A stretch of 64,000 bases of DNA from Triglochin maritima (GCA_963682175.1 OY821771.1:7067001-7131000), one strand, 5' to 3'. Shown: positions 12,311 to 26,500, counted from the stretch's first letter. The notes: a model not told the origin generated them from the sequence alone. Translations and numbers: made by a program.

Positions 12311-13935
12311 TATATGTTTAGCCTTTTGTTTTGTTTTTTTGTATTTTTGGTTGCGTCGCTGTTTGCCTATTCGTTATAGATTACTGTCGTTCTGCTACCA
12401 TACTGGTAAGATATTGATGAAATACTTAACATAAATCTTAAACATGTCTGATGGAAAAACCTTATGTGTATTAGAATCCGTTGCTGCGATCTGAGTTTCT
12501 ACAACAGATTTGGGTCGGACTGATTAAATCTCTAATTATATTTTAATCAAACGAACTCTTATTTGATTCGGTTTTTATAAATTGACTTGTTTGAACAACT
12601 ATGATACCTTTTGGTTGAACTTGTTGAAAAATTGTCATTGGTGAAGGGTTAAAATATATTTTTAGGTTTAGAATCTAGACAAATGAAGGTAAAAAATCAA
12701 ATTCAAAGAAGAAGATAGGGGTAGAATGAAATTCACCGCCATATAGACCATTAGATTTACATCCAATGGTTCCAAATAGGCACGAACAACCATGTTGGCT
12801 GTTTTGACGAAACAACGATTCCAGTTTTTTTTCCAAATAGATAATAGTTGTGGAATTATAATGGTACTAAACGAGTTTAATAATCGTGCATGAAGGGATA
12901 TGCACGATTATAAATGAGTCGAATATGATAAGAGTTCCGCAATACGGTTATTAAATAAGTTAGATACATATTAACACATAAGACTTATATATGTGTACAC
13001 GACATGACACAAGTTACAACCTTAGAATAGACAGAAGAAAAAAAAAGAAAAAGATGGTAGTTGAATGATGTTTCTAGATTGTGTTTTTGCCATATATCCA
13101 TTCTGACTTATGTAATTTTTATTTTAAGGATAGAAATAAGAATTTAATCGTTGGTTATTTGGGTTTCTACTAAAATAGTAATTTTACTAAATTAATGTTT
13201 TAGTGTAAATACATTCATTTATTTTCTATTTTACTTGTAATATTTCATACATTTTCTTATATTCCTACCCATTTACGAGGTGCTTATTTTCTTATATGTT
13301 TATTTGCCCTTTTTAAGGAACATATGTGTATATTATCATATTCATAAGATTTTCATCCGCATTTGCACAATGCAAATACATATATATACATGGTCTGAAA
13401 TGAATTTAGTCCCTTTGCAGGTCATCTAATGAGTAATGATATTAGCATTTAACGTTTGGTACTCTGGGGCCAATATGTTTGGCACTAAGTAGATAAAAAC
13501 CTTGTTGAGATAGAGTAAAAAGTAGATAACAATAAAATTTTACAATTAGAGTTATATAATTGGTAGATGTTTTAATTCAAATTGACAAAGATCAAGCTTA
13601 ATTGATACCTCAACGAAACGAGTCGAACCACGTGGAATCTAGTAGAAGTGGGCATATGAAGATCTTATTTTATCTTTTTCGTTTTCGTTTCATGATAAAA
13701 ATCAATTTTTTAAAATTAAAATTATCCAAGTGTGCAATGATATAATATAAATACTTGTGCATCCACAAAGTACAGAATCGGTTAGATTAATTGTATTATA
13801 TTGTCAAAGAAAATATTCATCTACATATAATATATAAGAATAAGAAATTAGTTGCACGTCATGACAATACATCGATCTCATAATTAAACACATCACGCGA
13901 TGTTGTAAGTAGGTTTAAGCTAGACATGCACTTAA
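12311..13935. other. intergenic, AT-rich, no gene recognised
   Basis: Between the KAKU4-like promoter region and the CASPL stop codon there is no open frame with recognisable content, no RNA gene and no clear TIR or LTR. Confidence 0.5.
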
Positions 13936-15727
13936 TTAGGGCAGTTGTACAGTGAAGCAATGGTGAGCAGAGACAATACAAACTAAAGCCATGGAAGCAG
14001 AAGCAATTAGAGCAGTCAAAAGGCCACCACCAACTTGCTGGCAAAATCTCCGGTAAACATTGCATAGTTTCATCCACTGCAAGTCATTCTGCCCGGTGAC
14101 GGCGAATAGGGACCCTTGCATCGCTGCCGCCATCGCCACCACCAGAGCATACACGGTGATCTGCATGGGTCGTCCACAAAATAACAAAGTTAGAAAATTA
14201 AAGGTTCGACAAAACCAGGTTAATTAATTTTGTGACGAATAACAATGCAAGTTGAAGCATTAATACGAATTTAAATAAGACCAACAAACTGGAGCTAGTT
14301 ATTCGTTATCTTGGAATAATCAAGATTAAATATCGAATTCCAACAAATTCATTCACATGATCGAGCGTTTGAAACTTAAAGCGGAAGTGTGGTATAACGG
14401 ATTAAATCAAATATCTAAACTAGCTTTTTCGGACAAATCAATCGGGAAAACCTTAAAATAAGTCAGGAAAACTAGTCTTCCTTCCTGATGGATAATCTAG
14501 GTTAAGTTAATAATTAACCTGATCAACTGCCAAACAAATCCAGGCCTCCCATTTGTATCCTGTCTTTTGCTTACAAAGCCAACCAAGAATGAAACACTTG
14601 AACAGCTGCAGGAAGTGGTACCCAGACGCCACCAAAGCCACAATTGTCAAAACCCTGATAGGAAAAGTTTTTTAATTAGATGAATTCATGTCACTAAATT
14701 TGAATCTTTCAGATTATCAAATATATAAATGAGGCTTTCATGTATATGCAACCAGTGGAGCGAGTGGTGACACATGTGGACGATACATCTGAAATTTAGT
14801 GGATTGGGTGCATAGGTGGGTGGTGCCAAGTTCATTCAACGACTCCTTTGATTTTTTGAAATTTAATCTGATTTGTAATGACCTTTTGTGGTTCGTACTC
14901 ATAATTTGTTAATATCTTTGGTTTTCCGACCTTTCTATATATTAGTTTTCTTGGATTTCAACCACTTGTAATATTTTTGTATTAATAAATTATGATCCAC
15001 GTAACCTAAATTTCTGAAACTGCCCTTATTCTAACACACTTTCAAAAACCCGAAAAAAAATATGTTAAAGCGTTTTTTTCTAAAAAAGAAACTCAAACAA
15101 CACAAGGTTAATTTCCCTACCAAGGAATGCCCGAAAAGATTTGGACATAATTAAGATCCAGTAAGTTCGAAGGATTTGAGGTCTTTTATTTTAACTTATC
15201 TAGGAGAAGAACTGATTATGGGCCTTAATCTTCTCCTTGAGTATACTATACCTCCATCAGTTCACCACAAAGTGACGGTGGGTCGAGAAAATTACTAATA
15301 ACAATAAAAAAGATAAATTCGAGTCTAACAAAACCCGATCCAACTCACCCAACCAAAACATAACTTATAACACTAATAATCTCTCCATCGACCCATGATA
15401 TAAAACTTAAATTGAATCGCAATTTTACAATACATAAGAAGTTGTAATGCAAAAGCCAAAAAACATATATAAATAGTCTTTGACTCCACACAAAAAAGTA
15501 CTAAACCTCAATCTAGCAAAACAAAATAGAAGAAAAAATAAAAAAAATAAACTCAATACTACTATGAACACTTACCAAAGAGCTTCTACACTCTTAACAG
15601 TGGCTTTCTTCTCTATTATAATTATTTCAGTTTCCCTGTTGAACCCCAGAAGAGAGGCAGACATTACTGCCATTAGAATAGAGAAGAACCTCAAAAAACC
15701 CTCAACTTTCAAAACCTTAACTCCCAT
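13936..15727 (-). CDS. CASP-like four-helix membrane protein (CASPL2C1-like), 3 exons
   Basis: Exon model, complement: 15727-15576, 14654-14519, 14160-13936, all GT-AG and in phase, giving 170 residues, the usual CASPL size. CASPL proteins are plasma-membrane MARVEL-related scaffolds; CASPs proper organise the Casparian strip. Four hydrophobic segments are visible at about residues 11-29, 52-76, 88-110 and 139-162. The conserved charged pair of the family is present: Arg13 in helix 1 (FLRFF) and Asp95 in helix 3 (AVDQ). The extracellular part carries TGQNDLQWMKLCN followed by FCQQVG, which points to the CASPL2C branch. The ATG at 15727 is the first in frame after upstream non-ATG codons. Subfamily name is from memory of the motif, so only the family call is firm. 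Confidence 0.9.
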
Positions 15728-15841
15728 CTCCTTCAAAACTCTAACTTCTCTCCACAATCTTCACTCTTGAGTCTTGGCACTTTGAATTGGTTGTTGTTGT
15801 GAACCAAGCATGGACTTCTTATGGCTAGAGAAAGAGAAGTG

Positions 15842-15852
15842 GATATAAATTG
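15842..15852 (-). promoter_or_regulatory. TATA-like box of the CASPL gene
   Basis: On the minus strand, CAATTTATATCC lies about 120 bases upstream of the start codon at 15727, a normal distance for a plant core promoter with a short leader. Confidence 0.4.
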
Positions 15853-17098
15853 ATACTAACAATAAATGCAAAGCAAGGTTGGAGGTGTGTGTGCGTGTCA
15901 TATGCATTGATTTGAGTTGTTATGAGTCTCCTTTATGGATTAAATTAAGATATTTCAGTTGATTCAATTGAGGCTAGCTAATTTTTAATATTAGAATAGT
16001 CAAGATAATATTATATAGTGTATATAATGATAATGAATCACTTACTCGTCCTTGTTTTATATTATATAGAGTATATAATTCTTACAAAAAATAATTTAAA
16101 TCACGGTTGACACTTATACTATATTTTCAACCAAAAGTTGCAGATATGAATCCTAATTTTATCGAATATAGTAGAAAATTCTTACAAAGAATAATTTAAT
16201 TCACAATCACAGTTGACACTGATAGTATTTTCCAACCAAAGGTTCTAGATACAAATTCTAATTAGGGAAAATTGATATCTAAAATCTTAGATAGCCACTC
16301 TATTTTCTTCTTCTAACATCTCAAAAGAGTCTCATTTATGCTTATTCATGGGTTTGGGGGAAGCATTAATGATTTGGTGGTTGTTCCATATGCAAAAAAG
16401 ATGCATTAGCTGCTTCTCTTTAGCCTTTCCCTACTTTTAGCAAAGCATCTTATAAGATGGCCGTAAACTCTTTTACTTATAAAATAGTGGGTTCCTTTTC
16501 GAGGTGTTTCTATTTTGGATATAATTATTTAAGCGGGGTCTACCTACAAAAGTCCTTGCAAAGATGTACACAAAGAACGTCTAGATTCAAAGTTTCAATT
16601 TTCAAAACGTAAGAATATAGAATTTAATATAATGAATTAATATCCAACTCCATCTTAGTTGGTATTGTGATATACATGGGTCCTAAAACATTACACATCG
16701 AGAAAATTCTTCTTCATCATTATTATTAGGGTGAATTGCAACGGTACAACGAAATTGGACTTATACCATCAATACCATAGAAAAATCCAAAAAATTGTTC
16801 TAATGTCATTAACTTTTTCTCGGATTGCAACTGTCATTCTGTTAGCCCACGTTAACGGCGTCGTTAACAGGTGTTAACTTTTATTAATATTCAATGAAAA
16901 TTTTGCAGAATCATCAAAAATAAACCCAAAATTCATAATTTTCATTATACGTCTTGTAAAAATTGAAAAGATTATCTATACTCTCTCTCATCTTACTCTT
17001 TCCTATATCATATGTTCTTTTTCTCTTATTAAACTTAATGACTTGGTTACTAAACTAATGACATCCAATAATTTTTTTATTTTAATATTACAAAATAT
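15853..17098. other. intergenic, AT-rich; repeat-like block near 16.73-16.88 kb
   Basis: Mostly featureless AT-rich DNA. A duplicated motif (TTCTTACAAARAATAATTTAA followed by CACRGTTGACAC) occurs near 16080 and 16180. The block 16729-16880 (GGTGAATTGCAACGGT ... CACGTTAACGGCGTCGTTAAC) looks like an old dispersed repeat, but no ends could be defined. Confidence 0.4.
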
Positions 17099-17099
17099 T

Positions 17100-18593
17100 T
17101 AATTGTTTTTTATTAAAAAATCAGTTTCCGCTCTCTCTCTCTCTCCTTCAACTACCTGGTGCGTCGTAGTGTGGGCTCGGCGAGGAGGAAGACTTAGTGG
17201 GGTGCACGAGGGATCAGGTTGGTCGGTTGCTCGTTTGGGTTCGCCAGAGAAGGAAAGGAGTTGCATGCAGAAGCTCGTCATGATTCTTCAAAGGTTTCTT
17301 CAAACCTTAAAGGTATGTCAAGCTTTACTTTGATCTCACTTATGCTTTTGTGAGTGTTGTAGTGGTCGACGGTATGCCGGATGACTCGTTGGACCTGTGC
17401 AACAGTTTTCTGTACTATAAACGGTCGACCGGTAGCTTGGTTCGGTTGACCGGTTGTAGTGCATTTCAAGCGATATCCCTCGCACCGGTCGAACGATACC
17501 CTTGGGTGGTCGACCGGTTGTGCATTTTGAGCGAAGAGATGGAGGCTCTGGGTGCTTACGGTCGAACATGACCCCTTTTTCGGTCGACCGAAAGTACTGT
17601 CGTAGGTCGGTTGGGGCGTTGACCATCTAAACGGTCGATCGCCTTTTTGACTGGTCCGACCGACGACTTAAGTTAACTTAAAGGTCGTTCGACCGGAAGG
17701 GTTGTTTCGGTCGACTGTGTGGTGTGGGTTGATTATGAGTTTTACTGGTGGGTTTCGGTCGACCAAATGTCTTGGGTCGTTCGACCGTTTGATCTTTTTG
17801 AGCAAAGATGATTTCTTTTACTGGTGTTTTTCGGTCGAACGGATCCCCTTCGTCGTTCGACCGATTTGCGGGTTTTTTCGGTCGGGTCAATCCTCTGGAA
17901 GGGGATTCGGTCGACTGGTGTGATGTTTTGTTCGACCGTTTTTGCACAGTTTGGTGTTTTTCCTTGTTTTTGTTGATCGACTAGAAGACAACGGGTTCAC
18001 CGGCCCTTTTGGGGCAACAGACGGACATGCCGGCCTAATAGCGATCAGTGGTGGCTTTACGGAGCGGGTTGTGGTTGTAAAGTCGTGGCTCCGGCGAATG
18101 AGGCATGTATACGTCGTCGTCGTGGCTCCGGCAATTGATGCAAAATTGTGGCTCCGGTAACATTGAGGCAAAACCATAGCTCCGGCGAATGAGGCAATTG
18201 TTGGTGGTTTGCACTTGTTGGGCTTATGCCCTTTTATGTTTTTCGTATTCATTGTTTCATTCATGTGTTATGGTTTGGCATACGGGGTTTCCTTATGGAA
18301 ACTCAGACATAGTTCATGTTTGCATTTCAGGTCGGGATCGACGATAAGAGGGTGGTGACTGCGGAGGAGAGCACTCGAGACCGGATCCTGCTTTCTTTTC
18401 TTTTGAGACGATGATTACATGTGTATATTTCATGTTATGAGCTTTTGATGTAATCACATTCTTTTGTAAACTCGGTCATATATATATATATATATTATAT
18501 GTTGGTGCACATGTGTGTGTGTCTTGCAGCAATGTCCTCAAGTTGATTGTATGTTTAAATTTTAAATTTTTTCGTTGTTCTGAGGACGTTACA
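17100..18593 (+). mobile_element. Ty3/gypsy LTR related to the one at 59.8-61.7 kb
   Basis: The segment aligns in inverted orientation with the solo LTR at 59840-61661. Shared landmarks are AAAGGTATGTCAAG (17309), GTTGACCATCTAAACGGTCG (17617), TTTGGCATACGGGG (18272), the ACTCAGACAT region, GGATCC, and the terminal GGACGTTACA (right end 18593). CGGTCGACCG-like palindromes cluster at 17420-17945. The right edge is sharp; the left edge has diverged and no flanking duplication was found, so it may be truncated or part of a larger lost element. Open frames across the palindromes on both strands are not genes. Confidence 0.7.
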
Positions 18594-19204
18594 TAAGGTT
18601 TGTCTACCTAATGTACGGTGAATGGGCGTAAAAAACTCAATTACTCAGCATGAAAATGAAACCAAAAGAATTTTGTTGTTGTTGTAATTCATACTTCATC
18701 CTATTAATAGCTTAAATTAGTTTACTTAAATTTTGAATAATCATGTTTAGGGGTCAAATCTTAAGATGCATATAGAGGAATGTTTCTAGAAGAAAAAAAC
18801 AGTTTTCGCAAACATAATATTGAGCTACAAGTGTCACTTTTGTTTTTAGGTACATCAAATACCGAAAATAGGATCCTATACAGAAGTTGATTTCCATGAT
18901 CATAAATATGTCCATCTCCAAAATTAATGCCGGTCAAGGAATAGATGCTAAATTTATTGCACTATAGCTTGACCTTCCTATTGCGATATTTAAAGCTATG
19001 ATATGATTCACAACGGAGGCAAATCCGGCAAACAGACCAAGTGGACTTCATTCAAAGAATGAAACATAAGCTTTAATTGACGGGTCAAATTAGGAAGGAA
19101 TGCAAACCTAGTTCTTAAATTGCTCGTGTTATTAATGTTTTAAATTGTTTTCATCATTTTTCATTATTTAACGGAGCAAATGTCCGTATATAAACCCTAG
19201 ATAA

Positions 19205-19913
19205 TGTTGGATTATTAAGTTTGGGTTATGCCCATGAATAACTCAATTGAGTAAATCCAATGTTGAGTTGAAGATGAAAACTATTGTCCCATGTGTCATG
19301 TGTTTACCTCACTTTTAGTCTCACATTGGTGAATCTAAAAAATTAGAGGTTGTTGATAAACATCCTCTTCATTTGACCATTTGTAGGTGGAAAGAGAAGA
19401 TGAGAGAATTCTCCACACACGTGCGCACGTCTGTTTGTCCGGTGTGTGGCGTGGTAGCGGGGTTTTGGGGGAAATTAGAGGCTTTACCCTCAGGGTGATG
19501 AGTGTATCCTTTTGGACCGTTTTTATTCTTATCCTCTCTCTACGAAAATCGTCACTCTCCGGCGATTTACAATCTCCGAATCCAAAGTTCTTCTGCGATC
19601 GATTCTTACGAGGTTCCACGTTGTTCTCGTGGTCCGTCGACTCCGGTGTGCGCCTGATCGACGGTGAGACTGTTCTACCCTCGGAGAAAACCGACAGACC
19701 ATCAAACACACTGATATGTTGGCCGATATTTTCTCTGAGGCAAGTCGTCTTCCGACGGCTCGATCTTTGAGGTCGTCTCTGATCACTGTTCTTTCTTTTG
19801 TTGTTTTCCTATACATGTTTCTGTACGTTGGTTTTATCTGGATCCTTACGGAATATTTATTCGACATATATAACACATTGTATTACATTATTATATTTGT
19901 AATTGTTTTAACA
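19205..19913. mobile_element. solo LTR, 709 bp, TSD GATAA
   Basis: The segment starts TGTTGGATTA and ends TTTTAACA, and is flanked directly by the 5-bp duplication GATAA (19200-19204 and 19914-19918). There is no internal retrotransposon region, so it is a solo LTR. Its open frames (for example 19387-19770 plus) have no domain. It does not resemble the other LTRs in the window and lacks the CGGTCGACCG array. Transcription direction is not clear. Confidence 0.75.
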
Positions 19914-19967
19914 GATAAGAGATGGGGAAAATTGTAACTGTTTTGGTCATGGTAATTTTAATGGTTT

Positions 19968-20365
19968 GGTTTAGATGAGGCTTCCAGATATAACATTCTG
20001 GAATGTGGATCTAGGAGCAACTTCTTCCTCAGAGGTTATGAGTTGTTTAGATGAGGAGAATGCTTCTGCGGGTCCCAGATGTCTTGTCAAAGTAAACCCC
20101 AAATTGCCCCCAGACTTTGATTAAATAAAACTTTATGTATGTATATGCTGGAATCAACAGGGATAATATCGTCACAAAAATCCAACAAGTGGAGGAGTTG
20201 TCAGAAGCTCCTCTAAGTTTCTCCATCCCAATACAAAATAAGTCTCGGTTGCCGTGCTGGGAGCCCAACTCCTGGAGATCCATTCTCATGTTTGGATGAC
20301 ATCATCGTACTGTAGCAGCTCCGTGAAGGAAGGGAGCTGGACCCCCACCGATCCAAACACCCTCA
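19968..20365. mobile_element. MITE-like element with GGTGTTTGGAT end
   Basis: The right end reads GATCCAAACACCCTC, and the left part (GGTTTGGTTTAGATGAGGCTTCC) resembles the element at 29.9 kb. Both copies carry CCCAGATGTCTTGT in the middle. Such GGTGTTTGG termini are common on small plant DNA elements. Edges and target duplication are not resolved. Confidence 0.4.
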
Positions 20366-23300
20366 ATGTCACCAAATAAGCTATCTGAACTTGTCGCTAG
20401 TGCTACTGATTAATGTTGAGGTGAGCCATTAATTTAAGAGGTTAGAGCACAAATAACAGCGCACGGGCTACCCCCTGACGCCCTGCACTCTCTCTACTAC
20501 GTCATCTTCTCTCTCTGTCACGTCAGCTCACCCAACCCACCCAAAATCCCCCTTACTCATGCCCAGGCCACCTCACCCACCCTACACTCTCTTTCATCAA
20601 CATCATTTCTTAATTAAACAATTATAATTTTCACACATTTAACAAATTACATTTTATATAATTCTAATAACATTACAATTCTAAAGTGCACGCGTGATAT
20701 TAGACCATACTAATAAACCACCTCGACAGGCCGTTCAGGGCTCTCGCTCACCGGTGAGCGAACGACATTCCACCTCGCCGGTGAGGTGACGGGGGTGGCA
20801 AGGGGGCAGCACACCTTGGAAATTTTTTGGATATTGAAATTGTTGGTTCTGGAATTTTTTGAATCTTTATCACTTGCAAAAAATTATTACCCCACATTAG
20901 TAACAAATACCCAATCCATTAATAACAAAACATCCATTAAATAATTAAAATCTTAAAAAAAAAATCAACGAAAAGGGGGGACACGTGCCCCCCACCCGAG
21001 GGCGCCCCGGACGTCTGCCCGGGACGCCCAACGCCCAGGCAAGCGCCCAGGTGAGCGTCCCGGGCGGGCACCAGAGGGGCGCCCGACCAGGGCGCCCGGG
21101 CGGGGCACCCCCGTTAAGGGTGCCCTCAGAGGATCTTTTCGTATTGCTACTTCGTAATTGAGACGTAATCATGGGCAAAATGAGCTATTTTAGCTGATCA
21201 CCCAATAACATCTTAAACTAGAGATTTGCGTGTCAAATCTTAATAACATGTTTGCAGCTTTTTTTTCTTTCTTCCCTTCTTTAATTCCTACCACTCCCTA
21301 TAAGATTGAGACTTGATCATGTGAAGTGTTGCTTTCTACTTCCGTTGCTATTACGATTCATTCAGTGCTGGTCGAAACGGAAGAAAGTATCACCAGCCAC
21401 TTGTATAAATTGGTATATCTTTTGAAGGTTTCTCATTTTACCATCATTTAAATTCTTGGATTCACCTAATTAATTTTTACTATCTATGATATCGTCACAT
21501 TTTACCTCTCAAGTCTCAACTACTTCATTTGTTATAACTTGCTATTTGTTTGTTTTGAGAGGAATTTCCTCAATCACATTCTATTCCAACCTTAATTCCA
21601 TCTGAGTCTCTCACAAACTCTATCCCAATTTGCTTTTGTCATTGTATATGCTTCAACAATCCATGGTCCATAGAGACTAGAGACACAATATAGATGGGTA
21701 TTAATAAGCAACGCACACAAATTAATTGTAAAAATCTGTAACTTATATACTCTCGATAGAAAATGTAGATAATCAAGATCAGAGATCAAATTTTAACAGT
21801 GTCAATTGGAGTTGGAATGTGAGATAGTACTGTAGAAAGAAAAACATTAAGAAATTGAATCGATTGACCTCCATCTCTGTTAGTCGATAGGTGCTTAATA
21901 TTTCATGGACCGCTTAATAATCGGTTTATTGACATCCTCGTCAGTCTGACCGCTACATGATCAAGTTGTTTACTCTTCAAGCTCCTATCCTATTATCATG
22001 GTCTGGTTATTAACTCCCCTAACAGAAGTTCAACACATCCAGATACAATCTGATCTACATCGGATGTAAGACACATTCAAACAACATCTATTCATTAAAT
22101 GCTAAAGATTTGATCACGTCTATGACAATAACGTACCCTTGCTTGCATTTGTGGTTTAAATCTCTCGAAAACAAATACGAATTAAATGCGAAACAATATA
22201 GCAAAATAATAAGAAAACGTTAATATATACAAACTACACCATCAGCTCACCGGCTGAAACACTGCTTTCAGTTGGATTGCTTGGCAGGGCAAATTAACAA
22301 GAAATCAACTATGATAACGGTCGTGCCTTACTTCGCAGGGCGACTGAAAGTAAGAGTAGATTCATAGATCTCATGTGAGTGTTAGGATCCGATATCTTAT
22401 CACGCCCACATAGAAAGATATAAACCACACTAAAAGAAGAGAAGGAAAGAAAAAAAATCTATTTGACTGGAAGTCGCTGCAACACAAGGAGGGACTGGCT
22501 TTCTTCACACTGACCGGAAAGGCGAGGAGAAGAACAAAGGTTTGTGGGAAAAAATATTTAAGTTTGAAACTGAAAAACATGAGGGAGATTTTCTTTTCTT
22601 CTTTTCTTCTAACAGACAAATTTACCAACTAGGAATCTATACTTTCTCTACATCTATCAATCTCCATAGGAAACATCAATAAAATGGTTCATATTACACT
22701 TTAATTTTTTTGGGTAGATTACCTGTGATTATCTGAACTTGCCTCCATCTCAAAGTGATCTCATGAAATTTGAAACTTAACGGACACCCTCTTGTATTTC
22801 ATCTTCATAACAACATAACATTATTCATATACAAGTTAGACTACATATGATTGTGGGTTAAATCAATTATAATCTGTAAAAACTCTTATATCAAAATAAA
22901 ATTAAAAGAGATCTGATTATGGTTAAGAGACATTTGTTGAATATATTAGTTCAGAACGTATTCATGATCAAGAATTTACCAACTGAACTATTCCTAATTG
23001 CTCGACAAATTAGTTTTTGTGTCACCTTATTCCATGACCATTGACCAATTAAACCCTAAAAGGTGGGTGAAATAACAATGAATTTTCCTTGTAATTTCAG
23101 ATTCAGATTTTAGATACATGTACAAATAAAAAATTAGAATAAATATGTGAAAGCAAAATGCTTGATTTAGCATAAATAATCTTTTTTTTTTGAATTTGCA
23201 ATTAATAATCACTAATTCCATGAATATACGTTATGTTAGTTGATTGCATGGTACTTGACACCTCACATGCCTGGCCGGCTAGCCGTTAGAAGGTAAAAAT

Positions 23301-23576
23301 CGTGATTAAACAGCAATCCGAATACATATTTGTTCCAACAAGCATAGCTTAGCAGTGACTACAGCAATATTTTATACAACGAATTGTCCATACAATAATT
23401 CAAAGTCGTGATAAAAGCAAATTCCTGGCAGCACCAATCAGCATTTCTGAGTTTCGACGTCGACATTAGGTTTTGTAAGGCGCTCCCGGCAAATTTTATG
23501 ATCAGCCAGTTTGCTATGTACTCGTGAAGTCGAATCAGCTTCTAAATTCTAAAGACGACCCAACCCCTACCGTTTG
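20366..23576. other. intergenic, with a GC-rich block at 20.97-21.13 kb
   Basis: No gene recognised. A strongly GC-rich block (20975-21130) made of GGGCGCCC, CCCGGGCG and GCGCCCAGG words stands out in otherwise AT-rich DNA; a CT-rich stretch (20490-20600) precedes it. Short minus-strand frames at 20945-21178 and 22371-22628 show no known domain. Confidence 0.45.
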
Positions 23577-26500
23577 TTAATCATCTAGTTCGACAATCTG
23601 CGCCCTTCTCTCTGCAGCTTTCTTTCTGATGAAAATGCCCCATCTCATCGCTGCCTTGATCTTGAGCCATCCAACAACGGCTTTTCCAGAACGGCCGCGG
23701 TCCTCGTCATAGTTATTAAACATGGGCGTCGGAGTGTTCATGAACGACGGGAAAGCAAAGCTGTCTTCTGTAAGGTTCGGGGTTGCTCCACCCATGCTGA
23801 ACACGCGGAGTAACTGCTGCATGTCTTCATTTTCAAGGATCTCATGGCTTCTCAGACGGATTTCGTCCTCAGACAAGAAATCACCAAGTCCCCTGTTATC
23901 ACGATGGCCCCAGTCATCGTAAGAATTCGGAATGGAAGGATGCAGTGTCGTGTCAAGGGACTGGACTCCTAAGTTTGATTGTTGTGGTGGTCCTAACGCC
24001 AAACCTGTGCTGTCAGTTCTGGTTATCTGAGCCTGGTGAGAGGAGTCTATGAACTGGTCCTGTGGGGTGTATGAGGTACTCTCAAACTGAAAATGTGCAC
24101 CAGGCGTAACATGCTGAGAATGAGTGGTGTATTTAGCAATTTGATTACCATACCCAGCATGACTTGGTCCTGTCAAATTCAAGCAGAAACAGAAATATTG
24201 GCGTTAACCATTCATTCTACAAGAACTTGAAAGTAAAACCTTAAGGTAATTACTTCAATATCTGCTAAAAGAATGCAACTTAAATCTGAGAAATCATATA
24301 AATGCGCATGCCTATGATAAATTGCATATCCGGATAATGAACCCATAAAGTGCCTGTGAAGTTAAATAGTTAACCTAACATATTATGACCATTAATGATT
24401 TTCACTGTACAGGATTCTAATTTTTAAGGACCTCGATGCCTGTTTAATAATTAGATAAAAAAATAACTATGATGATAGAACTCGTGGATATTGAATACTT
24501 AATTGTAGATTTTAAATAAATAATAATTGTTTTTTTATAGATAACTAATATTTGGTTATGTTGTAAAAATAAAAGGACTTACAATTATGATACACGATCA
24601 TGCATATGATATCAACTAACACCCTTTGGAGTTTGAATGTGATAATCATGCAATGATTTCTGGATATCTTTTTTCTTACGAATACGTAAAGTAATATCAT
24701 AGATAATACCATGATATCAATGTTTAGTGAGATGGTAATACACAATAAAATGGCATTGTTGTAGTTACTTAAACATATGAAGGGCAAATTGAATATAAGA
24801 ACTGTAGCAGAAACACTTTCTACTTTTATATGGCACTATATTATGATTAGAAGCAAACCGCCAAAAAGCAAAGTGAGATAAATGAAATTGTAGATGCTTG
24901 GGCGCTTGAGTGTTGTTTTTTAGGTGTTGAGGTTGGACAAGACATCTATCTATGAAGATAAAAATTTAACGAACAAAAAAGTTTAAAGTCTAATACAGAA
25001 GGGAAAAGAACCAACCTGAATCCATTCGACCACTCTGTTCTGCAGAAAAAGTATTTGGTAAACAAGGCAGAGACGGTTGTTGATTATAAGGGTAGCTTGT
25101 TGAACCTAATTCAACTTCAGTGGAAGTGGTGGCTATCCTTCTACTTTGTCTGGATAGGGTTTTGTCGTCATACTCTACAACATGCTCCCAGTTCTCATAT
25201 GCCTTCTTGACCAAGGAATCAACAAAAATCTGTAAAGAAAGAACACGAAAGATAATTATAGGTTATGCACATCGTAGAGTGTGGAGAGATCTCTTAGGGG
25301 TTTAACAAGGCAGTAGCAGCAATGCACTAACAAATTATACTCTGAAACAAAACAGTTATCAAACCTTGAAATAAAATTGCAAGATCAACAACATGAAGCA
25401 CATCATAATTGAACCAAAAAATTGCGGCAATAAAACAAAGGGATTTTAACCTTTTGATCGTCGGAAAGATTTTCTGCATGGTGGTACTGCTCATCGGCTA
25501 TCAAGCCACAGAATGCATAAACGTTGTTGAAAATGACACCAATATTTCGTGTATCATCAGAATAATAAACATAAAGCTTTCCAGTCAAACTCAATGCACA
25601 AGTCTTAGCATGATCCACCAAAGCTTCCCACATTCTACTTGACATTCCACCCCCTAGAATCTGAAAAAAGTGCAAATGATGAAAAATCAAAAGGTCAAAA
25701 AAGAAAAGAGAAAATTAAAAGAAAAGGCTAACACATGAATCTAGTGGACAAATTAGGCAACTGCTATCAAATTCCATACACTTCGCAATTTTTGTGGATC
25801 CCTGATTACAAAGCGAAGAAAGTCTTGAACTGTGTTTATCCCAGCCTTATTCAACTTCTTGTGGAAAGCACCATCCTTTCCAATCTTCTCCAATCTCCAA
25901 ACCTCATCATTCAGTGCCGGTGGATAATGTTTTTTGTATACTACAAATGTTTAAGGACCCACAGTGATTATTGATTTATTTAAGCAAGTACATAGAGAAA
26001 AACTAAAAACATGAATCATCTTGCAACATACGTTCTCCTCTATGGTCTTTGACTGTCAAGGCTTCTGTCTTTGCCTCACGAATGTGAATTCCCTCACAGC
26101 AGCCTGATGCAACTCTCAGTCCAAGCCTAAATTTTCTGCTTCTAATCCAACTAGAGTTGTCAGTGAAGGTGAATTCACCAAGTGTTCCCACACCTTCCTT
26201 CAAGACAACTTGCAAGTCTCCAGCCAGAAGAGGTCTTTTTCCTTCACGCTCTTTCACAACATGACTTTCGAAATCTTCCCCAGTCCAATCCTCATCATCC
26301 TCTTTGTTAAAATCACCATTGAGCACTACAACATCCAACCTTGCAGACGATTCAGGTCCTGATGAGACAACATGGCCTGTAATGGAGTCCAGCAATATTA
26401 CATGAATTGCTGCTCCCTCTTCTCCTTCTACTTTCCCTCCAGTAAAGATTGGTATGGCTAGCCTCGACCTAAATTGCAACTGTAGATTTCTGCCATCAGG

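Noticed and set aside
15480..15770. 96-codon plus-strand frame
   Set aside because: It is the antisense of CASPL exon 1, whose minus-strand reading has conserved residues and correct splice phase.
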